Shown one piece after another: positions 38,665-50,325 of a stretch of DNA of 64,000 bases. Numbering within the stretch: the stretch's first letter is position 1; every line of letters starts with the position of its first letter. The DNA lies in assembly GCF_043641665.1 (NCBI RefSeq), contig NC_092197.1, positions 13,026,148-13,090,147 on the forward strand. The letters run 5' to 3'. A program made the translations under genes and the position numbers. The notes beneath the pieces were generated by a model, which did no database searches, was not told where the DNA came from, and saw nothing but the letters and a program-made list of their open reading frames with translations. Origin of the DNA: Enoplosus armatus (lineage: Eukaryota > Chordata > Actinopteri > Centrarchiformes > Enoplosidae).

Positions 38665-39599
38665 ATGTTCTATCATTATGTCTAATATTATGTTTAATAA
38701 TATTAGTAGTAGTACGGTCATTGCGTCTAATGTCATTCGCCTTTAAAAGAAATTCATGTAAGCTATAACAGTGCCAGACTATTTTGAGCGTGTGAGAGGG
38801 AGAAAGCTAAAGCACCAGGAGAGAAAACCCCTCAGTCAACAGGCTCAGAGGTAACAGGCGTGCACTGATAACACCAGGCCAACTGCACAAACAGATTCTG
38901 GCTCACTTAGAGACACGGCTCCTTCGATTTTTCTTCTGCCAAAGCAAGGCATCAATTGTAGCTTAAACGGCTAGTGTTTTTGCTGTCATCTAGGACAGCG
39001 CTGGCCTTTAAATGACTCAAAAGCTTCCGTTTAAGATTCATGCTTCAAATTTTCAAATGTTCTGAATGAAGTTTAAAGCTGTGGCACAGTGCACATAGGG
39101 CAAGTCATTACTCAAGCACATTTTGTTCCCGTGGGGCGAACAATTAGTGTTTTTACTTTGAGTTAACTTGTAGCAAAACCGTGCTGGTTGCTTCCCTTAG
39201 GTTTTTGTCTTCTCTCACCCTCCTTGTTTATTGTTTGTTTGAATGTGTTTCAATCATTGTGCATCTCTCTAACCCCTCTGTGGGTGAGGCAATTTCTTAT
39301 ATAGCTGGGTCGCGTTTTTGTGTGTTTCTGTGGCTGACTGTCATTTTCCAAAACAGGCTCCCGACGTATGACAACCACAGCATTTCATCATTCCTCTCTC
39401 TCTCTTTATTTCTTTGCCTCGAGTCCACATTAAAATATGCATGACTTTGAGTTTGTGTTACAGCTGTCAAATCCGTGGGATCAAACTAATCAAAGTAAAT
39501 CCTTATGAGAAACATCAAGGATAAACAAGTGATTAGAAGGCCAAGCTTATGATTGTCTGGGAGTGAGAGAGAGAGAGAGACACACCAAAACACAGTTAG

Positions 39600-39990
39600 C
39601 CAGCAGAGCTTATTCTGCCAGGACTGCTTCGCTACCTAATCCCACCCTGTTTGTCAACGCCTCTAGCCCTACATATATCATCTTCAACTTGCAGGAGCTG
39701 GAGTAGAAGTGTTGCCTGAAGATGTTAACAACAGCGTGATAAGTAAAGGAATTGCAGCAGATGCAAAAAAAAAATCCCTCACAAAAATCTCCTCTCGTTG
39801 GTGCTCCCGTAGATTTATAATCAAATGTTATTTCTGTTTTAATGCTGAGAGCGGCCCTTAATGTAGAGAGCAGTGTCCCATTTGGCTTCAGCAAAACTGC
39901 AATAAAACTCTCAACTGCAATCCAGATTGTTTTGGTCGAGGTTTTAGATGTCAAGGCTGATGTGTAATCATAAGCTGCACAGTACATTCA
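39600..39990. promoter_or_regulatory. Candidate conserved regulatory block (composition only)
   Basis: Non-repetitive, open for 125 codons on the minus strand without domain resemblance. It contains CCGTAGATTTATAATCAAAT and GGCCCTTAATGTAGAGAG. Confidence 0.22.
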
Positions 39991-40906
39991 GAAGATAATG
40001 GTTGTTAAGTGAAGTTTATTTTCATAGGCCAAAACTTTGCAATCTGTACAGCATACACCACCTACTGTTGCTGTTGGTAAGAGCAACCAGTCATTATTTG
40101 TGGAAGGCTTGTTGTTTGAGTGTCTAGCACACTAGCAGTGTCTGGATTGATCAATTAAATAGCACTGAATGTGCATGAATAAATAAAGAAATCTAATAAT
40201 GTTCAAAGGGGTTGTCTGTCAACTCATCACCAACTTTCAGGTTGGTTTTCAGTGTATTTGCATTTGATTTACAGCTCAAACATGATTCTTTGTACACACA
40301 CATATAAGTTAAATGGGTGTCTGTGATAATGGGCAGTAAAATGTGAGCACCTCATTATTTTTTCGTTAGAATTCAAGCTTCCGTGAGTCGTGGCCATATG
40401 TGTGCAATCCAAACCCCCAAGCTGTGTTTAGGCAGCAAAATAATTCTCATTTTAGCTTGGTTAAATGACAAGGAGCTCAAATTTTGACTAATCATGTTCC
40501 ATCATGTCCAATTATCTAATGGTTGCCAGAGACTGCACATTTTTGGCTTCCAAAAGTAATGTAGAAACTTCATGAAAACCGTGGGGAGCTCACAACTAAT
40601 ATGAAAGAAGTTTAAGATCTTTGGGAATTTTTTTTCTGGGTTATATATAGTGTGAGTCAATTGAAAAGAGTTATTCAGTCTTGCATCTGAGAAAAAACAT
40701 CTTTTTCATATCTGCAGCTGATTCACAATGCGGCAGATTAATGGGAACAAAAAGACAACGAACTTAACCTCCAAATTCAACAGCCTTCAATCTGAGCAGT
40801 GCACTTAAGTTAAAGGTTTTACTGATACATTTTAAAAGCTACGCTCAAGCATCTATTCCATGTCTTTTCTACATTGTCAATATAGAAGTGAAGACTTTGT
40901 TCCAAA

Positions 40907-41060
40907 GTAGAGATGTCCCGATCAAGTTTTGTTGATTTATATGTATTTGGTATCTTCCTTAAAGGGTCCAATCCGATACTTATATTTACTTCAGTGTTGA
41001 TTAAATGTGTATCTGACGCATTGAAACAACAGCTGTAGCCTACTTCATCTTACACACCTT
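40907..41060 (+). mobile_element. Relic of an AGAGATGTCCCGATC MITE
   Basis: TAGAGATGTCCCGATCAAGT followed by TCCAATCCGATACTTATAT matches the end of a common teleost hAT-like MITE. The other end is not visible. Confidence 0.55.
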
Positions 41061-41859
41061 ATTTTTCACGAGGTTCTTGATCCAAATACTGAAAGTCCTG
41101 GTTCAAAACGTTCAAAAGATTAAATGATGTGAATGAAAGACTAACTGGTTTTCACTTACAAATCTGTACTGAAGAGCTGGGTTCTTGTAAAGCAGAGCAG
41201 CGCTGCAACACTAGCAGGCTGAGGTGGACAAAACACAGAAGAGTACAGGAAAGAAAGGGTTGAATTTTGAACTGCTTTATTTTAGCCAATATTCATTCTT
41301 GACCGTCTCTATTTCAAAGTCTAGATTCAAGATTTGCAAGTGCCTGATTGCACTTCAGAGCCTTCTTTTTACTATGTCAGTAAATAGTTGGGCCTTCACT
41401 TATTTGGACATTATAAAATAATATAAATGGAACATATATGTAATATAAATGTTTTGTCAGAAACTTAGCAAAGAAATCTGTTAATCAACATAGTTGATAG
41501 CCTGCAGAACATATCAGCAAAATGTTCACTGACAACAGATTTCATGTTTCCACCCGACGACTAAAACTTCTTCATCTTTGTTGGTTTGTTTTGAAGAATA
41601 TGGTCATATGGTGGAAATTGGTTTTGATAGAGAGTTTAGATGTCACTTGCTGTCTCAATATGTAATTTGCAGTAACTACTTTGTTGTCGCACGGCTCTAT
41701 GACGGAGAATATGGAGAGACATTAACACACACAGTTTTCTTGTATCTTGATACAAGCTGAAACATCTGAGAAGGACAGATACACTTCCCTACCGACTGCA
41801 CATACTTCAGTAATACTAACACAAGACCAGATACGGAGCACCGCTCTCTTGGGAAGATC

Positions 41860-42240
41860 CCACTCCAGCTTCCCTCATTCTCTCTGCTGCTCTAATAGAA
41901 AAGCCTGCAGGACTTTCACAAGTTCAAAGCATCCAGAGAGAAAAATCCAAAGCGACCTCTGACCCTGTCGATGCTCAAAGTCTTGGAGGCATGTGTCAGT
42001 CTGAATGGTGCGGCGCATTCGTACGACCCTCTGCCAAGCTGTGGGATCACAAAAATCCCTCGGGGACACGCAGCCTTTCCAAAGGCAGATGGACAGAGCA
42101 AGAGCAAAGGGAAAAATGAAGACAGGCAGCAGGGAAGTGGCAGAGCAATACATTCTGGGCTTCCAATGTCCAATAAATTCATCAGTTTAGACACAATTCC
42201 AGAGGAGAAAAGTGATGGAAAATCATTACAGTAGAATATA
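41860..42240. promoter_or_regulatory. Multi-frame-open block, regulatory or transcribed non-coding candidate
   Basis: Four overlapping frames on both strands are open here (61 to 142 codons), which suggests stop-codon-poor, slowly evolving sequence. None has a recognisable domain. CpG-containing pieces include GGTGCGGCGCATTCGTACGA. Confidence 0.22.
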
Positions 42241-42879
42241 CAAGGATTCAAATTACTTGCTGCGGGCAACTGGTGATTGCTTTGTGGTGGTGGGGCCCAA
42301 TAGAGGGTAGGATCTAAATAGTGAACAGTCTCCCCAGGCCGCAAATGACTAATTACTTATTAATGAGTAGATGAGGAAAGTCTGTGCTTTCAAAGTAAAC
42401 AGTGGTGAGAAGGCCAACTGAGCAAACGGGGAAGGGGGAAATTTGTAAAGAAGGGCAGAAGAGGGTAAAGAGACTTTGAACAGACAGAATTGACTTTTAA
42501 TTTAAGGCAGGAGTCTTCATTTAAATATTTTCTTTGCCAGTGTTTCAGTACAAAGAGGGGGAACATGTCAAGCTCAGGGAAAGCAAGAGTGTGACAGAAA
42601 AGGAGAGCAAGTGTACAGAGAGAGAAAGGTTAAACAGCACAAGGATAGGAGAGAAAACCGAGGCAGAGCAGCAGATAAAACACATGAAAAAGTACAGATA
42701 CGTACAGAAATGGAAATGGAAAGGAGACATACCTATCTTGGGTGACCTTTACCGAGAACTGAATCACAGAGGAGTGCAGTCAAGATAAGGCTAATACACT
42801 GAGGAGAACATCTTTATTCCAGCCTTTTCTCCTGATGATATTTCAGAAAAAAATTGACAACAACCAGGTAACAGACAAC

Positions 42880-43354
42880 TGTATTCCATTAAAGTTATGT
42901 AATCAGATTACTGATACATTTAGTAAAAATGGGGGATTATTAGCAGGATTACAATTTTAAAACACATTTTGATGTTAAAGAACAATATACTACCACGCAC
43001 GTGTGCACACATTACAACACTTCACGAGTCTCACAACACCCCTCTGGTCTCGAGTGACTTTAGCTGCTCAGAAATCCAGTTAGCTAAAGTTAGTTAGCTA
43101 GCTAACCTGTCAATACTACTACTACTACAACTGAAAAATATTTTGGTAGTGTAGGTGACGATGCTGGTGACCAGTATGGGATTTCTTTTCCCTTGTCTTT
43201 ATTTGCACATTTGGTATTGAAGTAATCCAATAGTATAATACAGTACTTTAACATTGTGATACTTGGATTAGGTTACTGACTAATTTTCTTAACAGGTCGG
43301 CTAATTAGTAATTGCATTGGAATACATTTTTAAAGTTACCCTCCCAACTCTGCC
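42880..43354. mobile_element. Decayed dispersed repeat with GTATTCCATTAAAGTTA ends
   Basis: The left part GTATTCCATTAAAGTTATGT followed by AATCAGATTACTGATACA, and the right part TGCATTGGAATACATTTTTA ending in AGTTACCCTCCCAACTCTGC, are ends of a teleost element with imperfect inverted repeats (ATGGAATACA is shared in opposite orientation). Interior segments (TACAGTACTTTAACATTGTG, TACTTGGATTAGGTTACTGA) fit the same family. Confidence 0.6.
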
Positions 43355-43559
43355 AATAACAAACAGCCAAGGCACACGACCTGTAAACCAGAACTGTGTT
43401 CAGGATCCGAATCAGCTGACAGGAAGCGCTGCATCACATCTGCGTAACATTAGAATAACCCCAACCCCTTCTTTATTCATAGCCCAACACCGAACCTGCC
43501 TCCTTCACCTGCTAAATCTCTGAATAATAACACAACTCATGCCGACTGTTTTGTGCTGG

Positions 43560-44125
43560 AACAGCGTGAAGAATCTCATACTTATACCTTCACACTCTCA
43601 CATATTAGAAATTCATTTGCATTCATCAGCAACACTGGCCCCCGGGGGGATCTGTGGAAATATGTCGGATTGTTTAGTCAAAATTACAATACAGCCGGGG
43701 CAATTTATCTTTTGAAAAGCCTGTTAATTTGTTCAGGAGGAAATGGCGTTTTCATTTGCATGTTGAATAAGGAGTAGCTGGAGAACCCTTTTCCAACCTG
43801 TTACACCGCTATCTCCATGGCTAATGAGGCAGGGAGCGGGGAATTACTGATTCCACCGGGAGCCTTTAGCATGACAAACACACCATGACTTTACAGTTGG
43901 CACAGACCACGTCCATGCGTATGTGTATGTGTGTGACTGCACATATGTCTGTTTGTTTTTCCTGCAGCTGCGATGGAAAGCCTGCAATTACATTGAAAAT
44001 AATTATATTAGATTAGTTAACATTAGATCAAATACAGCCAATTACACAATAAGGCAGAGAGGAATAACGGCCAATAGAATAGCCCTTTGGTTAATTGTGC
44101 TGATTTTACTGTGCAGCTAAAGAGC
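43560..44125. promoter_or_regulatory. Strongest candidate conserved enhancer block in the window
   Basis: Two identical octamers ATTTGCAT lie at 43615-43622 and 43754-43761. They are followed by an ATTA-rich segment (AAAATAATTATATTAGATTA at about 43997, GCCAATTACACAATAAGG at about 44037, TTGGTTAATTGTGCTGATTT at about 44088). No repeats lie inside. The texture is that of deeply conserved POU/homeobox-bound elements; conservation is untested. Confidence 0.35.
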
Positions 44126-45696
44126 TGGCTTGGTATCAGTATGTATAAAAGTTATCATTCAAATATGTTACGCTATATGGGGAACCTAAATTACTCCTAC
44201 GTGAAATTATTACCCGTATTTATAGTAGAGGGTAGGAAGTAACATCAGGTATAATTTTATAATCTGGTATGATATAAAGAAGATCTAGAGTCAGTCAAAG
44301 ATTGTTTTTTTTATTCTTGACTACCAAAACTGCTGAGGTACAGTAACGAAAGGGGCTTTGGGGAAATCTCTCAAAACTCAGATGAAGGATCCTCACCAGA
44401 GGTGCAGCAATGTAGTTTTTGGGGTAGCAAGCTCAAAGACAAATGGTACAAATCTAGGAATAATGAGTTTATGGAGTACAGTAACGTACTTATATGGGAC
44501 TCAACAGGTTAATCCACTTGATCACTGCATAGGCAATTTAGCCTACACGCTTATTCTTTGTATTGACTACTGTTCCTTATCGTAATGGATGAATAAAAAT
44601 AAATACTTTGTCTCATGACAGCTATTAGGTAAGGTTGCCCCAACAGGTGTCCAACTGACAAAAACAGTTGTTATAGAGGACAAGATGACCAGATTCTAAA
44701 ATTGTTACTCGTTGTTCCCCATGGTCTTGTTTCCTTCCAGTGTACCTACATTTATTGCCAGTATTTCATTCGTACCTGATTCATATAACAAAATGACATG
44801 GTAAATTCCCCTGTATTTATGGAATGATACCGTTTGATCATCAGGTTAATCGTAAAGGGACATGTGGCAGCTAACAGGAAACTGTTGCTGTTTATTGTTT
44901 TTGGTATCAATGATTACATTTATGTTACTCATCAACGGTCAGTCAATCAGTTGCTTTACTGTTACCAAAAAATAGTTTGTCCACCACCACTAGCCTTGCT
45001 CTGATTAGTGTATAAAATGACTGCTTTGCATTCAGATCGCTGTGACCTTTCTGCACAGATTTTAAACACTGAGACATCAGACTGAGGTCTAAACTACTGT
45101 GACCCAAAAGATGGACGGTTAATCCAACTGAATCTAATGATACGTGTGCATGTAAGCCTGCTGATTGTAAAGCAGACTAATAAATTATTACAAACATTAT
45201 GTGTCTTGATTTTGAATTGGGAAGATCATTAGCCCCTGGAACTCTTCTTCACATAATCAGTCAAAAGATGTCGTTTCTTTTAGTCTTACTGGGTTGTCAC
45301 ACAGCACTTGCAGTGATGGTTGGTTTGCCTTGCCAATAGGGAAACGCAAGGTAGTCAAATTAATAGCAAAATCATAACTGCACAGACATTTTGAGGTGTG
45401 TAGGAGAAAGTGTATAATGAGCTTGAAGAATTCAAGGTGCTCTGCCCAGGCAAAATGCAAGTAATCCTATGTCAATGAATCAGTAAACAATACATTAAGA
45501 GGATTATACACCACATTATTTTCCCAAAGTCCTAAAGAGTTTTACAGTCCTATCAAAAAAGTGCAGAAAAGAGTAAAACTTAAGGGTAAAAAAACTCTAC
45601 TGATTCCATCTGATAGCAGCACATGTAGGAATAAAGGCAATAAAGTCTTCCAGAGAGACTCTCAGTCTTCTTTTGTCACAAGTTACAGCAGACTGC

Positions 45697-45733
45697 GGGG
45701 AGGGGGGGGGGGGGGTAATGGGGAGGAGAAGGG
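45697..45733 (+). repeat. Poly(G) tract with quadruplex potential
   Basis: G4, A, G14 (45702-45715), TAAT, G4 (45720-45723), A, GG, then GGG at 45731-45733. Four or more G-runs lie within 37 bases on the plus strand. Confidence 0.9.
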
Positions 45734-45921
45734 AGTAACTCCAGGGAACATAAATAGTTAATGATGCCTTGGCCACTGGGAGAAACACACCAGAGCGACT
45801 TGTAAAGTATGCTGTCTATAAACACACCCACATCAGTGCATAGTCAAACATTGGCCGACAGTATGCAAACACATACAGCCAGAGAGCAAAGCAGAGCCTC
45901 TGTGTTTAACATACCGGGATC

Positions 45922-45940
45922 CACACACACACACACACAC
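45922..45940 (+). repeat. (CA)n microsatellite
   Basis: A short pure CA run between GGATC and TGCAGC. Confidence 0.85.
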
Positions 45941-46429
45941 TGCAGCCCCCACCTCCAGTGATCAGAACTTGAATTACACCATCATCATGGGGATATCAAG
46001 CGCTTAAAGGGTATTTTAAAGTTATGTTTTTATGCTATCAGGAAATCCAACGACTGAGAGAAAAAGACAGTGAATAGTACCACAGGTTTAACCCTGTAAG
46101 ATAAAAGCAACGCGCAAGAAAGCTGACGCAAGATTAATCATCAGTGCTGGGATATTCAGTTACAGTTTGGTAAGCTGGCAGTCAAGTACTGTAAAGTAGC
46201 CTGTGATTTTCAAACACTTTGAGGTTTGATCTTTTGGTTGCTAATGAGGTATTTTGGTTGAATTTTAAGTCCGTGCTATCCCAGCAGAAAACATAAAAAA
46301 GTTGAACTTCTGAACGATCAGGGTGCAATACTGTTGCAAAAAGGCACTAAAGGAAAAATACCGCCTTTAAAGTTCCCATTAACACACATGCTGACAAATA
46401 TGATAAACACACACTGCGAGCGCTAAAAC

Positions 46430-46750
46430 TTCATGGGAGTTCATCATCACTGGAGTGAGAGAAAAAGCAATGAGGCATTTTGGCAGATTTCCTGCTCGCC
46501 CAGGGTTGACAAATTGCCAAGGCTCTCTGTCACAGCTCCACTTTAAGGCTGCTAACTGTTTCATCTGCCATGATTTAGATCTCAGGCATAAAAGTAGCCC
46601 AGCGGAAATGCATATTCCTTACACCTTCATTTGCATCACACAACATGGGGCAATTACAGTCACTTTGAGTGTTAATTTGCAGGAGACAAAGCTCATTGAA
46701 TCAATAGCTACTTTGTTGTTGTTGTGTGGAATCACCTGAGATAAAAATTC
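46430..46750. promoter_or_regulatory. Candidate conserved enhancer block
   Basis: Stop-poor on both strands (94 and 61 codons), with an octamer ATTTGCAT at 46629-46636, GGAAATGCATATTCC at about 46605, CAATTACAG and a CTTTGTTGTTGTTGTG segment with SOX-type cores at about 46711. It lies 1.5 kb downstream of exon 2 in transcript sense. Confidence 0.32.
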
Positions 46751-47537
46751 CTCAGACAGGCAATTTTGAAGGTGAGTACATGAAAACAATCTTCATAAAT
46801 AGGACAAAGACATAATTAAGGTGTTATCCAGTCAAAACAATCCCCTCCAAATTGTCAAAGATGCAGTTTGGAAGGCGCGAAGCACCACAATATCTCTCTA
46901 AATTTCTCCAAAATGACTTGGAAGGTTACAATAAACAAACAAACCTCTGTAAAACACTTCATCCATTGCAATTTTTAAAAAATATTTCTTCTACAGCAGC
47001 CAGTAAATCTCTTCTAAAGAGACGCCTAGCTAAATGTGGTTACACTTGTTATTAGGGGTTATATTCAGTCAGAAGATTATTATTTCATGTTCTTCAGATT
47101 CAGGGTAAAAATTGTGGTATAAATAAAAAAATATATATTCAGTTTTGGTGATGCCAAACATTAACTGTAAGCAGAAAAAAAATACTACCATAAATGAACT
47201 CTCTTCAAACTTTGCTCCCAGTGTTCAGCTTTTTACTTCAGTTGAACATCACTGAAATAGCTTGTGCTTCCACTTGCAGAAAACTTTCAACAGCCAGGAG
47301 GTTTCGAGTTGATCCGGAGCCAGGGTTTGGTGTGTGGCAAGCTCTTTCTTTGTCACTGAAATAATGTTATTTCACAAAATTGTCTCGCCGCTGAAATTAA
47401 CATTTGCTCGGCAAAAGCAAAGTAGGACGACAAGGACGTGAGAGTGTCGTTCGTCTGTGTTGTTTCACACAATAAAGCCGTGTAATTGACTACGTGAAGC
47501 CACTCTTGGCCACCACTGTCCTTGTTTACATTTTTTT

Positions 47538-47582
47538 TCATTTGTGATATTATGTTTCTCATTTGCGACATTACGTTTTTCT
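47538..47582. repeat. Two-copy tandem repeat of about 21 bp
   Basis: CATTTGTGATATTATGTTTCT is followed directly by CATTTGCGACATTACGTTTTT, differing by a few transitions. Confidence 0.8.
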
Positions 47583-48281
47583 GATTAGTAGACAAATGAC
47601 CTAAATAAACAAGCTAAAGACCCTAACTGCTGCTGGGCCATAGACTAGCAGTGTCATGGCAACGTTTGTCTGTGGACCAGAGCATGGTGTGGCAAATCAA
47701 GAGATTATCATACACACATTTTCTAGTCTCTAATGCCAGAGATTAATGTCTGATTTTTGCCAACTCCAGATTGTTTTGATTAAACAAGCTGTTTTAAATA
47801 ATGTTTCAGAACCACAACAGTATAGTGTTGCACAATTGGACCATAACTGTGTTGCCTACAAACTGTGATCTCAAGAACATCTGTGATCTTGAACAAGAAG
47901 GCAGATTTGTCAAATTTGCAGAACATCGCTACATACATTATTTTAGGAACAAAGAGGCATTATGCTGGATTCGTTATACCCTGCATGATTCATTCCAGTA
48001 TATGACTCATAAGACAAACAATGACTTTCTTGAGAAGATTCATCCTGTTGTATGCCTCAGCCCAATTTTACACACAAGTGACAGATGGGTATACTGTAAA
48101 TGTATTGTCAGATTCGTGGTTGTGGAGTATTCTCATTGGTTGTATCTGTCACTGCTGCTTCCTCTAAAAGCCTACCAATGCCTTCTTTTTAACAGCTTCT
48201 ATGTCCAATGATATCTGTTTAAATTAGTGTGGAAAATGAGAGAACATTAGTAGAGCAGCAGAGTAAACTGTGCTGACTCAC

Positions 48282-49206
48282 CTGAGGGTGAAAATTTGCA
48301 CTGAGGAGAGCGAGGAGAGAGCCAGAAAAGTAGAGAGTGTTTCTCTCTGCCGGATGGGCTTGGAGGGGGCCATCACCACAAAGTTATGGTCCAGCTTCAG
48401 CTCTAACAGCGGCTGAAACAGCCTGACGCTGCCAATGCGCTGCATCGGTGTATGTCCTGCAAAATAGCCCATCGGCCTCTGCTGGTCTGTGCGAACGGAG
48501 CCGCTCTTTCTTGAGTCCTCTGAGCTGCAGTCTCCGCTGTCTGTGGTTTGAACCATGTAGTAGAGCTCCACAGGAGTGCCCTGGGCCTGCTCAGAGACCC
48601 TCTTCCTGCCCGGCCTGACAGTGGGCGGGCTGAACCAGCTGGCTAGGGGCTCCAGCTCGGCGACACATATCCCCAGCTCACCTTTTAGCCTGCATGTCCC
48701 GCGCACCTCTTGAGTCTCGTGGAAGGCGAACATCCTGACGCAGGGCAGCTTGTGGATGGCGCTGTAATCATCCCAGTCCCTCCCTGCAATGTAGAACAAC
48801 ACTTGAACCTTTGGCCAACTGGGGTGAATCCTCTCACTGATGATGTAGGTGTGGACCTTCCAGTTGAAAGTGAAGAGGGGCGGCGACGACGCTGATGTTG
48901 GCACTGACGATGATGTGAAGGAGGGTGTGTTAAATGGCCCTGGCAGGGTCTGCAGCAGCTCCAGAGGGACAGGCTGATGGACAGACAACGGTCCATAGCT
49001 AGCGTTGACAAAGGGCATCTGCCGGGCCTGGTGGATGAAAAAGGACTCTGTGCGGGCCTGCAGGCTGGAGTTCCTCATTAAGTCCTGGTTGGCCTCCTGT
49101 AGAAAGAATGCTGACTCAGCATTGAGGATCCGGTAGCTGACAGGCAGATAGATTGGCGTGGGGCCGTACCTCTGCAAGCCCTCCAGGATCACCTTGCTGT
49201 CCACCA
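48282..49206 (-). CDS. TMEM132: TMEM132-family protein, large N-terminal exon (family exon 2)
   Basis: This 925-bp exon encodes 307 complete residues of the extracellular N-terminus of a TMEM132 protein, a family of single-pass type I membrane proteins of neurons with cohesin-like and Ig-like domains, linked to adhesion and cytoskeleton. Counting from the first whole codon (Val), family hallmarks are YLPVSYRILNAES near 19-31, EANQDLMRNSSLQ near 37-49, VNASYGP near 66-72, FNWKV near 113-117, VLFYIAGRDWDD near 135-146, LPCVRMFAF near 153-161, CVAELEPLASWFSPPTV near 180-196 and PVELYYMVQ near 211-219. NSS and NAS are N-glycosylation sequons; Cys 155, 171, 180 and 226 are visible. The acceptor is a pyrimidine tract ending TTTCAG at 49207-49212; the donor is CAG|GTGAGT. 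The exon starts in phase 1 and ends in phase 2. The upstream ATG of the open frame lies in the acceptor tract and is not a start. The paralogue is unresolved; B, C or D is likelier than A or E. Confidence 0.95.
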
Positions 49207-49887
49207 CTGAAACAGAGAGAGAAAATGACAATGAAGGAGTTATCTACGCATTAAACTTGGTTTCAGCACCTGGGTTAAAAGCACCTGGAATAATCCAGGA
49301 CACGTCTGGTCATGCATCATGGTTCTTAAAGCTGTATGAGGAAGATTTATTGTCTAAACCTTATCAACAAAACCTGAGCCAGGTGTGAAATCAAAGAGCA
49401 GAATGAGAGAAATTGGGGGAAATAACTTCTGACGTGGACGGCGGCTCTTCACATTTAACATAACATTTGCATGCATTGCCTCCAACCTGAGGCAATCATA
49501 TCTCCAGTCAGTTCTAGTGGTGAATGTTAAATGGTTTGTTGGAGACATTTCCATATGATATCACTTTCATGAGCCGCTGCTCTTATTTAAAGGAATTTGT
49601 TAGACTCAATTCAAAACACTTGCGTCTTCCTGAGTCGCTGGCTTATCAGGCTTGTCCACGTTCCCCCCTGCTCTCAATCCTTTTCATTATGACGGACTAA
49701 CTTGATCTGTTTTTCCTCTCTCCTTCAATCTTTCCTTCTTTCTTATTTTTCTCCATTTTTTTTCTCCTCAGACTTCATCATCTGTCTCCTTCCTGCATCC
49801 TTCCCTCTGCCATTCCAACCTCCTTTTATGTTTCACTACTGTCAAGTACAGAAAGTTGGCATCAAATGCCTGGTCAGATTCTTAAGC

Positions 49888-50325
49888 CGTGTCCCAATCC
49901 CCATACAGCATTAGTAATTCTAAACAGGTTATGAGTATATAGTGCATTCACACAGAAAAACTGACAAAATTACATACTCTTACTTAAATTACTTACTCTG
50001 ACTCTGACTTACAAAAGTCAATATGTACATATACTACAAAGATTTTTAATTGTTCCACAATGCAATACTATTCAGTATTCACAGCTGTAAAAAATTAAAA
50101 CAAATTGTGGATGGTGGTGAGACAGCTCAAGGAAGATCTTTGAAAAACATCTTGGTTTGCCTTGGTGAAGTCTAATTGGCAGAGGCATTTCAATTCTGCA
50201 GTTTGATTGATGCCTGCTGTGAGTACATGATGCATAACTTCCTGTTAGTACAAAATCTTACTGCTGCAAAAACAGTATACTAAGAAAATGAGTGCATAGC
50301 ATATACTGTATGGAACTGGGAAACA
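49888..50325. mobile_element. MITE with TCCCA...CATACAG terminal inverted repeats
   Basis: The left end TCCCAATCCCCATACAG (from 49892) pairs with the right end, whose reverse complement is TCCCAGTTCCATACAG (50306-50321). The roughly 430 bp between has no coding potential. The GTGTCCCA(A/G)TTCCATAC ends are typical of a teleost DNA-transposon MITE group; the superfamily is not resolved. Confidence 0.7.

Larger units (their letters stand above)
17727..48281 (-). other. TMEM132: Intron between TMEM132 exons 2 and 3 (30,555 bp)
   Basis: The intron starts GTGAGT (minus strand, at 48281) and ends TTTCAG (at 17727). Very long introns are normal in the TMEM132 family. Transposon relics, microsatellites, local duplications and candidate regulatory blocks inside it are listed separately. 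I see nothing I can name in these stretches: 17830-19800, 20660-21440, 21520-22250, 23330-24690, 26380-27330, 27740-27980, 28330-29040, 29130-30840, 32130-33780, 33840-34100, 34250-35180, 35800-36470, 36830-37800, 38670-39590, 40000-40900, 41200-41850, 42250-42870, 44130-45690, 45950-46420 and 46770-48280, beyond short runs of pyrimidines, poly(T) (33570-33585) and GA (39563-39580). Open frames up to about 154 codons occur here but none shows family resemblance or codon structure. Confidence 0.85.

Noticed and set aside
47801..48211. 136-codon plus-strand frame next to exon 2
   Set aside because: AT-rich, Cys/Tyr/His-heavy chance composition, no domain, no splice or promoter context; it lies in the intron antisense to TMEM132.
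48685..49011. Minus and plus frames inside the large exon (108 and 61 codons)
   Set aside because: Off-frame shadows of TMEM132 exon 2.
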